This document shows positions 35,964 through 42,774 of a stretch of DNA of 43,155 nt, piece after piece. The notes under the pieces are model-generated. The model was given only the letters and a program-made list of their open reading frames with translations. It searched no databases and had not been told where the DNA came from. Each line of letters opens with the position of its first letter. Positions within the stretch are counted from its first letter, which is position 1. Made by a program: the position numbers and the translations under genes. The stretch comes from Rhodocyclaceae bacterium (GTDB lineage: Bacteria > Pseudomonadota > Gammaproteobacteria > Burkholderiales > Rhodocyclaceae): the NCBI GenBank assembly GCA_020445665.1, contig JAGRGD010000010.1, positions 1-43,155 on the forward strand. The letters run 5' to 3'.

Positions 35964-36998
35964 TTACTTCACCGCATCGATGTTGGCCAGCATCGCGTCG
36001 AGCATCGCCACGCCGTCGGCGCCGAGCTGCTCCTCGATCACCTTGCGCACGGCCGGCTGCGCGGCCTTGGCGAACTTGGCCAGCTCGGCCGGCGGGATGG
36101 CGTTCACGGCCATCTTCTTGCCCAGCTTCGGCAGCCCCTTCTCGGCCGAGGCCTCGATGATGCGGGAGATGCCGCGGCCGGCGTCCACGGCCACCTCGGC
36201 CGCCATGTCCACCACCTTCTTCTCTTCCGGCGTCAGGCTATCGTAGAAGTCCTGGTTCATCGTCCAGATGTAGGGCGTGATCACGTGGTTGGTGATCGAC
36301 AGGTACTTCTGCACCTCGTCGAACTTGGCGAAGGCGATGATCGGGATGGGGTTCATCTGGCCGTCGGCGACGCCAGTCTGAAGCGCCGTGTAGACCTCGG
36401 CCCAAGGCAGCGGCGTCGGCTGGCCGCCGAGGGAGGCGATGGTGGCCTCGTGGGTCGGCAGTGTCATGGTGCGGATGCGCAGCGCGTCGAGGTCATCGAC
36501 GGTCTTGATCGGGCGCTTCGAGTTGCTGATCGCGAAGAAGCCGCCGCTGTCGAGCAGGCCGAGCACCTTGAGGCCGGTCTTGGCCGACAGGTCGGCCGAG
36601 AACTTCTTGCCGAAGGCGCTGCCCGCGTCGATCACCTTGTGGGCGACGCCGATGTCCGGAAAGGCGAAGGGCAGATCGAAGACGCCCACCGGCTTGTAGT
36701 GGGCCGCCAGGCCACCGGCCGACGAGATGGTGGACTCGACCAGGCCGTCGCGCACCTGCTGCAGCACCTCGGCGTCCTTGCCGAGCTGGCCGTTGGGGAA
36801 TACCTGGACCGTGATCTCGCCGTTGGTGCCCGTCTCGACGAGGCTCTTGAACACCGCGGCCATCGCCCCCGAGTGACTGTCGAAGGGGCTGTCCGGGTTG
36901 AGGTGGGCGAGGCGGATGGTCTTCTCGGCCATGGCCGGTGCGGCCAGCAGGCTGGCGCCGGCGAGGGCAGTGACGACGAGTTTCTTCAGGACGCTCAT
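35964..36998 (-). CDS. dctP: TRAP transporter periplasmic substrate-binding subunit (DctP family)
   Basis: ATG 36998 with GGAG before it gives 344 residues with a signal peptide (cleavage at AMA near residue 24). DctP marks are KTIRLAHLNPDSPFD, VFPNGQLGKDAEVLQQVRDG, LDALRIRTMTLPTHEATIASLGGQPTPL (the Arg in LRIRT usually binds a substrate carboxylate) and the long C-terminal helix. It captures an organic acid or amino acid for the DctQM membrane subunits encoded upstream on the same strand, 84 bases away. Given the enzymes downstream, a ureido or diamino acid is the likely ligand. Confidence 0.93.
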   Translation of the reverse strand: MSVLKKLVVTALAGASLLAAPAMAEKTIRLAHLNPDSPFDSHSGAMAAVFKSLVETGTNGEITVQVFPNGQLGKDAEVLQQVRDGLVESTISSAGGLAAHYKPVGVFDLPFAFPDIGVAHKVIDAGSAFGKKFSADLSAKTGLKVLGLLDSGGFFAISNSKRPIKTVDDLDALRIRTMTLPTHEATIASLGGQPTPLPWAEVYTALQTGVADGQMNPIPIIAFAKFDEVQKYLSITNHVITPYIWTMNQDFYDSLTPEEKKVVDMAAEVAVDAGRGISRIIEASAEKGLPKLGKKMAVNAIPPAELAKFAKAAQPAVRKVIEEQLGADGVAMLDAMLANIDAVK

Positions 36999-37082
36999 GT
37001 TGGATACTCCACGGCTAGGGTCAGAACACGCGCCACGGGCGACGCGCAACGGGGGAAAGACATCGGCGGGCCACCCCGGCCA

Positions 37083-38375
37083 TCAGTCGGCCGCGAGGCC
37101 GAGCAGGCGCGGAATCGCCAGGGTCAGAGAGGGCCAGTAGGCCACCAGGAACAGCACCGCCAGCTCGGCCAGCAGGAAGGGCCACAGGGAGCGGGCGATG
37201 CGTTCGATCTTCTCGCCGGTGACCGAGGCCAGCACGAACAGGCAGGCGCCCACCGGCGGTGTCATCAGCGAGATGTTCAGCGCCAGCACGATCATGATCC
37301 CGGCGTGGATCGGGTCCATGCCGATGGTCACCGTCAGCGGCGCCAGCACCGGCGCGAGGATGATCAGCAGCGCGTTGATGTCCATGAACATGCCGATCGT
37401 GAGCAGCAGCGCGAGGATCAGCGCGACGATCACGGCCGGGTTGTCCGACACCGCCAGGAAGGCCGCGGCGATGGCCTGCGGGATCTGGTTGAAGGTCATC
37501 CACCAGCCGACGATCGACGCCGAGGCGATGATCAGGAACACCACGCCGGTGATGTGGGCGGTGCGCACCAGCATCTCGACCAGATCATTCCAGCCCACCT
37601 TGCGATAGACGAAGACCCCCATCACCAGCGCGTAGAGCACCGCCAGCGACGCCGCCTCGGTCGGCGTGGTGACGCCGCCGAGGATGGCGCCGAGGATCAT
37701 CACCGGCATCACCAGCGCCGCGAGGCCGTCCTTGAAGGCGCGGAAGATGCCCATCAGGCTGGGCCGGCCCTCCGCCTTGGGCAGGTTCAGGCGCCGGCCG
37801 AGGCCGGCGATGACGGCCATGCAGACGACGCAGATCAGGAGGCCCGGCAGGATGCCGGCGGCGAACAGCCCGGCCACCGACACCCCCATCAGAGAGCCGT
37901 AGATCACCATCAGGTTCGAGGGCGGGATGGTCGGGCCGATGATCGAGCCGGCGGCGGTCACCGCGCAGGCGAAGGGCCGCGTGTAGCCGGCCTTCTGCAT
38001 CGCCGGCACGAGGGTGTTGCCGAAGGCCGCGGCGTCGGCCGTGGCCGCGCCGGACAGCCCGGCGAAGAGCACCGAGGCCAGCATGTTCGAATGGGCCATG
38101 CCGCCGCGCAGGTAGCCCACCAGCGCGTTGGCCAGGCCGATCAGCCGGTCGGTGATGCCCGAGCGGTTCATGATCTCGCCGGCGAGGATGAAGAAGGGCA
38201 TCGCGAGGAAGGTGAACAGGTCGAGGCCGGCAAAGAAGCGGTCCGGCGCCATCGAGATGAAGCGCCCGCCCGAGCCGATGCTCCACATGCCGACCACGCC
38301 GGTGAGGCCCAGCACATAGCCGATCGGCATGCCGATCACGAGGAGGACGACGAAGGTGATGGCGACGGCGGTCAT
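37083..38375 (-). CDS. dctM: TRAP transporter large membrane subunit (DctM family)
   Basis: The 430-residue protein has about 12-13 helices, as expected for the ion-coupled permease subunit. Family marks include AMPFFILAGEIMNRSGITDRL, LFAGLSGAATADAAAFG and TAAGSIIGPTIPPSNLMVIYG in the first half and NPAVIVALILALLLTIGMFMD in the second. ATG 38375 overlaps the dctQ stop (ATGA). It moves the substrate into the cytoplasm with sodium. Confidence 0.95.
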   Translation of the reverse strand: MTAVAITFVVLLVIGMPIGYVLGLTGVVGMWSIGSGGRFISMAPDRFFAGLDLFTFLAMPFFILAGEIMNRSGITDRLIGLANALVGYLRGGMAHSNMLASVLFAGLSGAATADAAAFGNTLVPAMQKAGYTRPFACAVTAAGSIIGPTIPPSNLMVIYGSLMGVSVAGLFAAGILPGLLICVVCMAVIAGLGRRLNLPKAEGRPSLMGIFRAFKDGLAALVMPVMILGAILGGVTTPTEAASLAVLYALVMGVFVYRKVGWNDLVEMLVRTAHITGVVFLIIASASIVGWWMTFNQIPQAIAAAFLAVSDNPAVIVALILALLLTIGMFMDINALLIILAPVLAPLTVTIGMDPIHAGIMIVLALNISLMTPPVGACLFVLASVTGEKIERIARSLWPFLLAELAVLFLVAYWPSLTLAIPRLLGLAAD

Positions 38376-38905
38376 GGGCACACCACCACGTCCGGGTTGC
38401 GCGACAGCCGCGCCTGGTCGCGCACCGCGACCAGGATCAGCTGCAGGGCCGCCAGCGCCGCCGACACCGGCACCGCCGCGAAGGGCACGGCCTTCGACAG
38501 GCCGTAGATCATCGTGGACACCCGCCCGCCCCGCTCCACCATGCCGACGCCGTACCACAGCAGGACGACGAAGAAGGCGATCGCCAGCGCATCGACCAGG
38601 GCGAGGAGCAGCCGGCGCGCCGTCGGCGGCAGATGCACGAAGAGCATCTGCACGCCGATGTGCTCGCGCCGCGCGATGCCGGAGGACACCGCCAGCAGGG
38701 CCACCCAGATCATCAGGTAGCGGGCCGCCTCCTCCATGAAGGTGATGGGCAGCGGCACCACGTAGCGGGCAAACACGCCGAGCCAGACGTCGAGCACCAG
38801 CAGGATCATGATGCCGACGCAGACCTTGTCCACGAAGCGGCACAGCGCGCCGCTCGCCTGGTCGGCCCGTCGGGCGAGGCCCTCCAGTTCCATCGCGTCC
38901 TGCAT
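38372..38905 (-). CDS. dctQ: TRAP transporter small membrane subunit (DctQ family)
   Basis: ATG 38905 has GGGAG before it and gives 177 residues with four helices. The family signature VFARYVVPLPITFMEEAARYLMIW lies at about residues 44-67 (in two adjoining parts), and RREHIGVQML follows. It pairs with DctM. As the first gene of the operon, it lies divergent from the RpiR regulator gene across a 125-base region. Confidence 0.93.
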   Translation of the reverse strand: MQDAMELEGLARRADQASGALCRFVDKVCVGIMILLVLDVWLGVFARYVVPLPITFMEEAARYLMIWVALLAVSSGIARREHIGVQMLFVHLPPTARRLLLALVDALAIAFFVVLLWYGVGMVERGGRVSTMIYGLSKAVPFAAVPVSAALAALQLILVAVRDQARLSRNPDVVVCP

Positions 38906-38999
38906 GCGGCAGCTCCCGATCACAAAACTGGTGCAGGCGGCCCGCCCCGGGGCACGCCCATGCACCACAGTGGATCATAAATTTCATAATCACGCTGGA

Positions 39000-39017
39000 C
39001 TGAAATGTTTTTTTCAG
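39000..39017. promoter_or_regulatory. Palindromic operator CTGAAA-N6-TTTCAG, probable RpiR site
   Basis: Bases 39000-39005 (CTGAAA) and 39012-39017 (TTTCAG) are perfect inverted halves around TGTTTT, 13 bases before the RpiR start and 95 bases before dctQ. TGAAA/TTTCA half-sites are typical for RpiR-family regulators. A further TTTCA half-site lies at 38982-38986. Confidence 0.55.
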
Positions 39018-39030
39018 CCATCGTCGCAGC

Positions 39031-39912
39031 ATGAGCAATCGACGTGCCAAGAGCGCCCAGGCGGGCGGCGCCGGACCCGATCTGGAACGCCGCCTGGCGG
39101 CCTGCTACGAAGCGCTGCCGAACAGCGAGCGGCAGGTGGCCGACCTGCTGCTGAACTTCCCGGGCCTGCTGGCGACCCACTCGGCCACCGAAGTGGCCGA
39201 ACAGGCCGGCGCCAGCAAGGCTGCCGTCTCACGCCTGATCCAGCGCCTGGGCTACGCGTCCTACGTCGCCGCCCGGGCCGCGGTGAGGAACGCACGGCAG
39301 TGGGGCTCACCGGTATACCTGGACGATGCCGCGACGGGCGACGCGGTGCGCGACGTGATCGACACCCACGTCGCGGCCGACATCGAGATCCTGCGCAAGA
39401 CCCTGGAGGGGATCGACCGGGAGGGCCTCGCGACCCTGGTCGAGGCCATGGCCGGCGCCCGCCGCGTGCTGGTGATCGGCCACCGCAACAGCGCCCTGCT
39501 GGCCGATTACCTGCGCGGCCACCTCGGCCTGCTGCGGGACGGCGTGGAGCTGGCGCCGATGCACGGCGCGACGCTGGCCGAGGGCATGGCCGGACTGGGG
39601 CCGGAGGACCTGCTGATCGCCGTCGGCTTCCGCCGCCGCGTACCGGCCTTCGCCACCGCGCTCGGCATCGCCCGCCGCTGCCGCACTCCCACCGCGGTGC
39701 TCACCGACCCCTCCGGCGCGGCCCTGGCCGGCGAGGCCCGCTGGGTGCTGACCGCCCACTGCCGCGGCGCCGCGATCTTTGACAGCTACGTGGCCGGCGT
39801 CAGCCTGATCAACCACCTCGCCTCGCAACTGGCCCAGCGCCTCGGCGCCCGCGCCCGGACTCGGCTGCGCGCCATCGAGGCGCTGCACGGCGAGCTGGGC
39901 GATCTGCTGTAG
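39031..39912 (+). CDS. RpiR/MurR-family transcriptional regulator with SIS domain
   Basis: The 293-residue protein has an N-terminal helix-turn-helix of RpiR type (about 18-90, with LPNSERQVADLLL, SATEVAEQAGASKAAVSRLIQ) and a SIS sugar-phosphate-type domain (about 130-265, with VLVIGHRNSALLADYLRGHL and LIAVGF). SIS domains bind phosphosugars or related ligands; RpiR proteins of TRAP operons are often repressors relieved by a catabolic intermediate. It is divergent from the TRAP-lyase operon and so probably controls it and itself. Confidence 0.92.
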   Translation: MSNRRAKSAQAGGAGPDLERRLAACYEALPNSERQVADLLLNFPGLLATHSATEVAEQAGASKAAVSRLIQRLGYASYVAARAAVRNARQWGSPVYLDDAATGDAVRDVIDTHVAADIEILRKTLEGIDREGLATLVEAMAGARRVLVIGHRNSALLADYLRGHLGLLRDGVELAPMHGATLAEGMAGLGPEDLLIAVGFRRRVPAFATALGIARRCRTPTAVLTDPSGAALAGEARWVLTAHCRGAAIFDSYVAGVSLINHLASQLAQRLGARARTRLRAIEALHGELGDLL

Positions 39913-39925
39913 CCCGAGGGAAATC

Positions 39926-39952
39926 GGTGCAATGCCCTTCGGTTATTGCACC
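39926..39952. repeat. REP-like palindrome, copy 1
   Basis: GGTGCAAT (39926-39933) and ATTGCACC (39945-39952) form a perfect 8-bp stem around an 11-base loop GCCCTTCGGTT. It lies between the convergent RpiR and benE genes, where it could also end transcription. A second member is at 42012-42038. Confidence 0.75.
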
Positions 39953-39965
39953 CTACGGGGTTCGC

Positions 39966-41144
39966 TCAGCGGGCCTTCAACCGCCGCTCGAGGTGGCGCG
40001 CTGCCAGCCCCAGCAGCAGGCCCCACAGCGCGCCACCGATCCCGAACAGCGACATGCCCGAAGCGGTCACGAGAAAGACCAGCAGCGCCGCCTGCCGGTC
40101 GTCCTCGCCCTGCAGGGCGCCCGTCAGGCTCCCCGCCACCGTTCCGAGCAGGGCCAGGCCGGCGATGGACACGACCAGGGCATGGGGCAATCCGCCCAGC
40201 AGGGTCGCGGCGGTCGCGCCGAAGATGCCGGCCACGAGGTAGAAGGCACCGGCCCACACCGCCGCCAGGTAGCGCCGCGCAGGGTCCGGGTCGGCATTCG
40301 GGCTCATGCAGATGGCGGCCGTGATGGCGGCCAGGTTGAACGCGAAGCCACCGAAGGGCGCCAGCAACAGCCCGGTGGCGCCGGTCCCGACCAGCAGCGG
40401 CGAGGCCGGCGTGTCGTAGCCGTTGGCCCGCAGCACGGCCAGCCCGGGCAGGTTCTGGGACGCCATGGTCACGATGTAGAGGGGCAGGCCCACCCCGAAC
40501 ACGGCCGACACCGTGGGCGCCGGCCACATGGGCACCGGACTCGCCAGCGCCAGCGTGAACGCGTCTGCGCGCAGGGACCCCTGCGCCGCGCAGATCGCCA
40601 GGCCGGCCACCAGGGTCAGCGGTACCACCATGCGAGGCACCCGGTGACGACCCAGCAGGTAGATCGCCAGCATAGTGGCTACCAGGACCGGCGCCTCGGC
40701 CAGCGACGTGAACAGGCCCAGGCAGAACGGCAGCAGGATGCCGGCCAGCATGGCCGAGGCCAGGGCGGGCGGGATGTGGCGGAGGATCCGGTCGGTCCAC
40801 CCGAACAGGCCGGTCAGGGTGATCAGCAGAGAGGACACCAGGAAGGCCGCCACGGCTTCGCCCATCGAGTGCCCCACCAGCGCGGTCGCCAGCAGGGCCG
40901 CGCCCGGCGTCGACCAGGCGGTCAGCATGGGGACCCGGAATTTGAGGGACAGGCCGATGCAGGTAACGCCCATGCCGAGACCCAGCGCCCACATCCAGGA
41001 ACCGAGTTGGGCCGGCGTCGCCCCCGCGGCCGAGGCCGCCTGGAAGACGATGGCCGCCTGGAAGACGATGGCCGCCGAGCTGGTGTAGCCGACGAGGACC
41101 GCAATGAAGCCGGCCGCGACGTGGGAAACGGAAAAGCTGCGCAT
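39966..41144 (-). CDS. benE: Benzoate/proton symporter family protein BenE, with internal duplication
   Basis: The 392-residue membrane protein has about 12 helices and BenE marks: AGFIAVLVGYTSSAAIVFQA in the first helix, LTAWSTPGAALL, and ITMASQNLPGLAVLRANGY-like VTMASQNLPG near residue 220. BenE carriers import benzoate or related acids with protons. In the first helix the six residues AIVFQA occur twice because of an 18-base tandem repeat (41035-41076), lengthening the helix compared with what I expect for the family. No benzoate-degradation genes are nearby. It is divergent from an XRE-cupin regulator with two operators between. Confidence 0.88.
   Translation of the reverse strand: MRSFSVSHVAAGFIAVLVGYTSSAAIVFQAAIVFQAASAAGATPAQLGSWMWALGLGMGVTCIGLSLKFRVPMLTAWSTPGAALLATALVGHSMGEAVAAFLVSSLLITLTGLFGWTDRILRHIPPALASAMLAGILLPFCLGLFTSLAEAPVLVATMLAIYLLGRHRVPRMVVPLTLVAGLAICAAQGSLRADAFTLALASPVPMWPAPTVSAVFGVGLPLYIVTMASQNLPGLAVLRANGYDTPASPLLVGTGATGLLLAPFGGFAFNLAAITAAICMSPNADPDPARRYLAAVWAGAFYLVAGIFGATAATLLGGLPHALVVSIAGLALLGTVAGSLTGALQGEDDRQAALLVFLVTASGMSLFGIGGALWGLLLGLAARHLERRLKAR
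41035..41076. repeat. 18-bp tandem duplication inside benE
   Basis: The unit GCCGCCTGGAAGACGATG occupies 41035-41052 and 41053-41070 with a further 6 matching bases to 41076. Both copies are identical and in frame, which suggests a recent slippage event. Confidence 0.95.
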
Positions 41145-41180
41145 CGTGTGACCCCGAGGAACGCATGGCGTAAACTGGCC

Positions 41181-41196
41181 GTGCGCTTTAACGCAC
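41181..41196. promoter_or_regulatory. Operator 1, GTGCG-N6-CGCAC palindrome
   Basis: GTGCGCTTTAACGCAC is an inverted repeat, 37 bases upstream of benE. It shares its arms with the second site at 41215-41230 and probably binds the adjacent XRE-cupin regulator. Confidence 0.7.
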
Positions 41197-41214
41197 GTTG
41201 CCAGCTTATCAGTC

Positions 41215-41230
41215 GTGCGCTAAAACGCAC
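41215..41230. promoter_or_regulatory. Operator 2, GTGCG-N6-CGCAC palindrome
   Basis: GTGCGCTAAAACGCAC matches operator 1 except in two central bases. The two start points are 34 bases apart, about three helical turns, so two dimers could sit on nearly the same DNA face. It lies 45 bases before the regulator start. Confidence 0.7.
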
Positions 41231-41275
41231 AAGGGCCGGACCGGCCCGCACGACCTCCTCGCCACCGGAACGAGC

Positions 41276-41854
41276 ATGGACACACCCAACCGCCACCTGG
41301 CCGACACCCTGCGCAACCTGCGCCGCCAACGCCAGTGGAGCCTCGATGCAGCCGCCGCGCGAACCGGCGTCAGCAAGGCCATGCTGGGCCAGATCGAGCG
41401 CGGCGAATCCAGCCCCACGGTCGCGACCCTGTGGAAGATCGCGGGCGGCTTCGAGACCTCGCTGTCGAGCCTGCTGGTGCCCACACCACCGGCCTGCAGC
41501 GAACCGGAGGTGAGGCGGGCCGCCGACCTGCGCCGCAGCCCGGCCGAAGGCGAGATGCTCGTCGCGCCGCTCTTCCCCTTCGACGAACGCCTTGGCTTCG
41601 AGGTCTTCGAACTGACGCTGCCGGCGGGCTACGTCCGTCGGTCGGCGCCCCACGAGCCGGGTGTGACCGAGCACGTGCTGGTGGTGGCCGGCTGCATGGC
41701 CGTCTGCATCGGCGACCGTTGGCACGCGCTGGCGCCGTCGGAAGCCATCCGGTTCGCCGCCGACCAGCCCCACGGCTACCGCAACGACGGGGATTCGCCG
41801 GCCGTGTTCCACAACCTCATCCACTACCCCCGCCAGTGGGGTCGCGCCGACTGA
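41276..41854 (+). CDS. XRE-family regulator with C-terminal cupin domain
   Basis: I chose ATG 41276; the longer frame from 41198 would run through operator 2. The 192-residue product has an XRE helix-turn-helix (about 8-66, with WSLDAAAARTGVSKAMLGQIERGESSPTVATL in two parts) and a cupin fold (about 95-185, with EHVLVVAGCMAVCIGDRW and HGYRNDGDSPAVFHNLI). Such regulators bind a small effector in the cupin barrel and usually control the adjoining transporter. The divergent benE gene and two palindromes support that here. Confidence 0.92.
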   Translation: MDTPNRHLADTLRNLRRQRQWSLDAAAARTGVSKAMLGQIERGESSPTVATLWKIAGGFETSLSSLLVPTPPACSEPEVRRAADLRRSPAEGEMLVAPLFPFDERLGFEVFELTLPAGYVRRSAPHEPGVTEHVLVVAGCMAVCIGDRWHALAPSEAIRFAADQPHGYRNDGDSPAVFHNLIHYPRQWGRAD

Positions 41855-42011
41855 CCGCTTGTCGCAGGGGCGGGTCCGGCGTCCGCCTGATCAGGCACCT
41901 CGCCTTGCGACGGGCGCCGCCCCAGAGCGCCCGCGATCGAACCGCCGCGACCCAGCGCATGCGCCGAGTCAATAGGCCGGTCGAACGACTGGGGCCATGT
42001 GCACGAAGTAA

Positions 42012-42038
42012 GTCGCAATAGCCGAAGGGCATTGCGAC
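42012..42038. repeat. REP-like palindrome, copy 2 (inverted orientation)
   Basis: GTCGCAAT (42012-42019) and ATTGCGAC (42031-42038) form a perfect 8-bp stem around an 11-base loop. Read on the - strand, the loop is GCCCTTCGGCT, which matches copy 1 at 10 of 11 bases. Two stem base pairs differ from copy 1 but changed together on both arms. Confidence 0.75.
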
Positions 42039-42106
42039 ACAGCCGGCCGACAACCCCATCCCCACCCTAGCCCTCCCCTTGGGGGTAGCCACTGCGGTCG
42101 TCGAAC

Positions 42107-42141
42107 GCCCCTCCCCCTTCGAGTTGGAGGTGGGGAGGGGC
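42107..42141. repeat. GC-rich hairpin with 10-bp perfect stem
   Basis: GCCCCTCCCC (42107-42116) pairs with GGGGAGGGGC (42132-42141) around a 15-base loop. It belongs to a C-rich stretch (42055-42145) that looks like a dispersed intergenic element; this cannot be proven from one copy. Confidence 0.5.
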
Positions 42142-42338
42142 AGGTCACGTTACTCAACTCCATCCCCTCGTGGCCGCCCAGGACTGGCTTTGCGCAGCCA
42201 GTCCGTTCCGCGGGCGCGACGCCGTGCTTCGGAAATTCCCCGCTTCACCCCGCTTGAATGGGGTGGAAGTTCGGTCTGCAATCGTTAGCTGTTTGATTGC
42301 CGGGTAACCAAGACCGCAGTGACGGGCCTGGCACTCCA

Positions 42339-42590
42339 TCACTTCCACAGAACACGATAGCCAACCACGCAAAAGAGCGCTCCCACTGCCAACCAGAGCA
42401 GCCCACCCACGAGCGTACCCGCGAGGTCGCCGAATACGACAGTGGCCAGCCGCGTAAGCCCACACAGCGCCTTGCAACTCAATCCTTCTGGTTGCGCTGG
42501 ACCGTTAGCGAAGATGCTCGCGGCAGTCAGGATGCCTGTGAAGCCAAGCAAGAGGGCAAACCAGCCAATCATCCTGGTCTCTCGCCGCAT
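42339..42590 (-). CDS. Small two-helix membrane protein, unknown
   Basis: ATG 42590 follows a strong AGGGAGGT ribosome site, giving an 83-residue protein with two hydrophobic helices (about 8-28 and 58-80) and a loop with two close cysteines (LSCKALCG). No family is recognised. Its DNA is less GC-rich than that of its neighbours and it is flanked by inverted repeats, which suggests acquisition from elsewhere. The strong ribosome site makes expression likely. Confidence 0.6.
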   Translation of the reverse strand: MRRETRMIGWFALLLGFTGILTAASIFANGPAQPEGLSCKALCGLTRLATVVFGDLAGTLVGGLLWLAVGALFCVVGYRVLWK

Positions 42591-42651
42591 TCGACCTCCC
42601 TTGCAGGTGTTTGCGCGGATTCGTGCGTGCGGCTGAAACCGGACAGCCCTC

Positions 42652-42740
42652 GTAGGGCGGAAGAGCGTAGCGTCATCCGCCGCCTTGCGCGCGTGTTGGC
42701 CTCGGCATGGCGGATGACGCCTTCGGCTTTTCCGCCCTAC
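42652..42740. repeat. 89-bp imperfect inverted repeat (REP/MITE-like)
   Basis: The outer arms GTAGGGCGGAA (42652-) and TTCCGCCCTAC (-42740) and the inner arms GCGTCATCCGCC (42670-42681) and GGCGGATGACGC (42709-42720) pair to form a long cruciform-like structure with a 27-base centre. Such GGGCGGA/ATCCGCC elements are known as dispersed intergenic repeats in proteobacteria. It encodes no protein. Confidence 0.7.
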
Positions 42741-42774
42741 CCATTCACCGAGGTGTGGGAAGGGCCGCGCCGCC

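Larger units (their letters stand above)
41855..42338. other. Repeat-rich intergenic region, 484 bases
   Basis: I find no gene here. It contains a REP-like palindrome (42012-42038), a C/G-rich hairpin (42107-42141), a smaller inverted repeat ACTGGCT-N6-AGCCAGT near 42184-42203, and CACCCC-N8-GGGGTG near 42246-42265. From about 42240 the DNA becomes visibly less GC-rich. Confidence 0.6.

Noticed and set aside
35859-38507. 882-codon + strand open frame antisense to the TRAP operon
   Set aside because: The translation is His/Gln/Arg/Asp-rich shadow sequence, a usual product of high third-position GC; the - strand genes under it are clear families.
42280-42320. Possible integron attC-like site (CGTTAGCTG, GGGTAACC)
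   Set aside because: The core sites do not fit GTTRRRY/RYYYAAC and no paired simple sites with proper spacing are found; no integrase is in the window.
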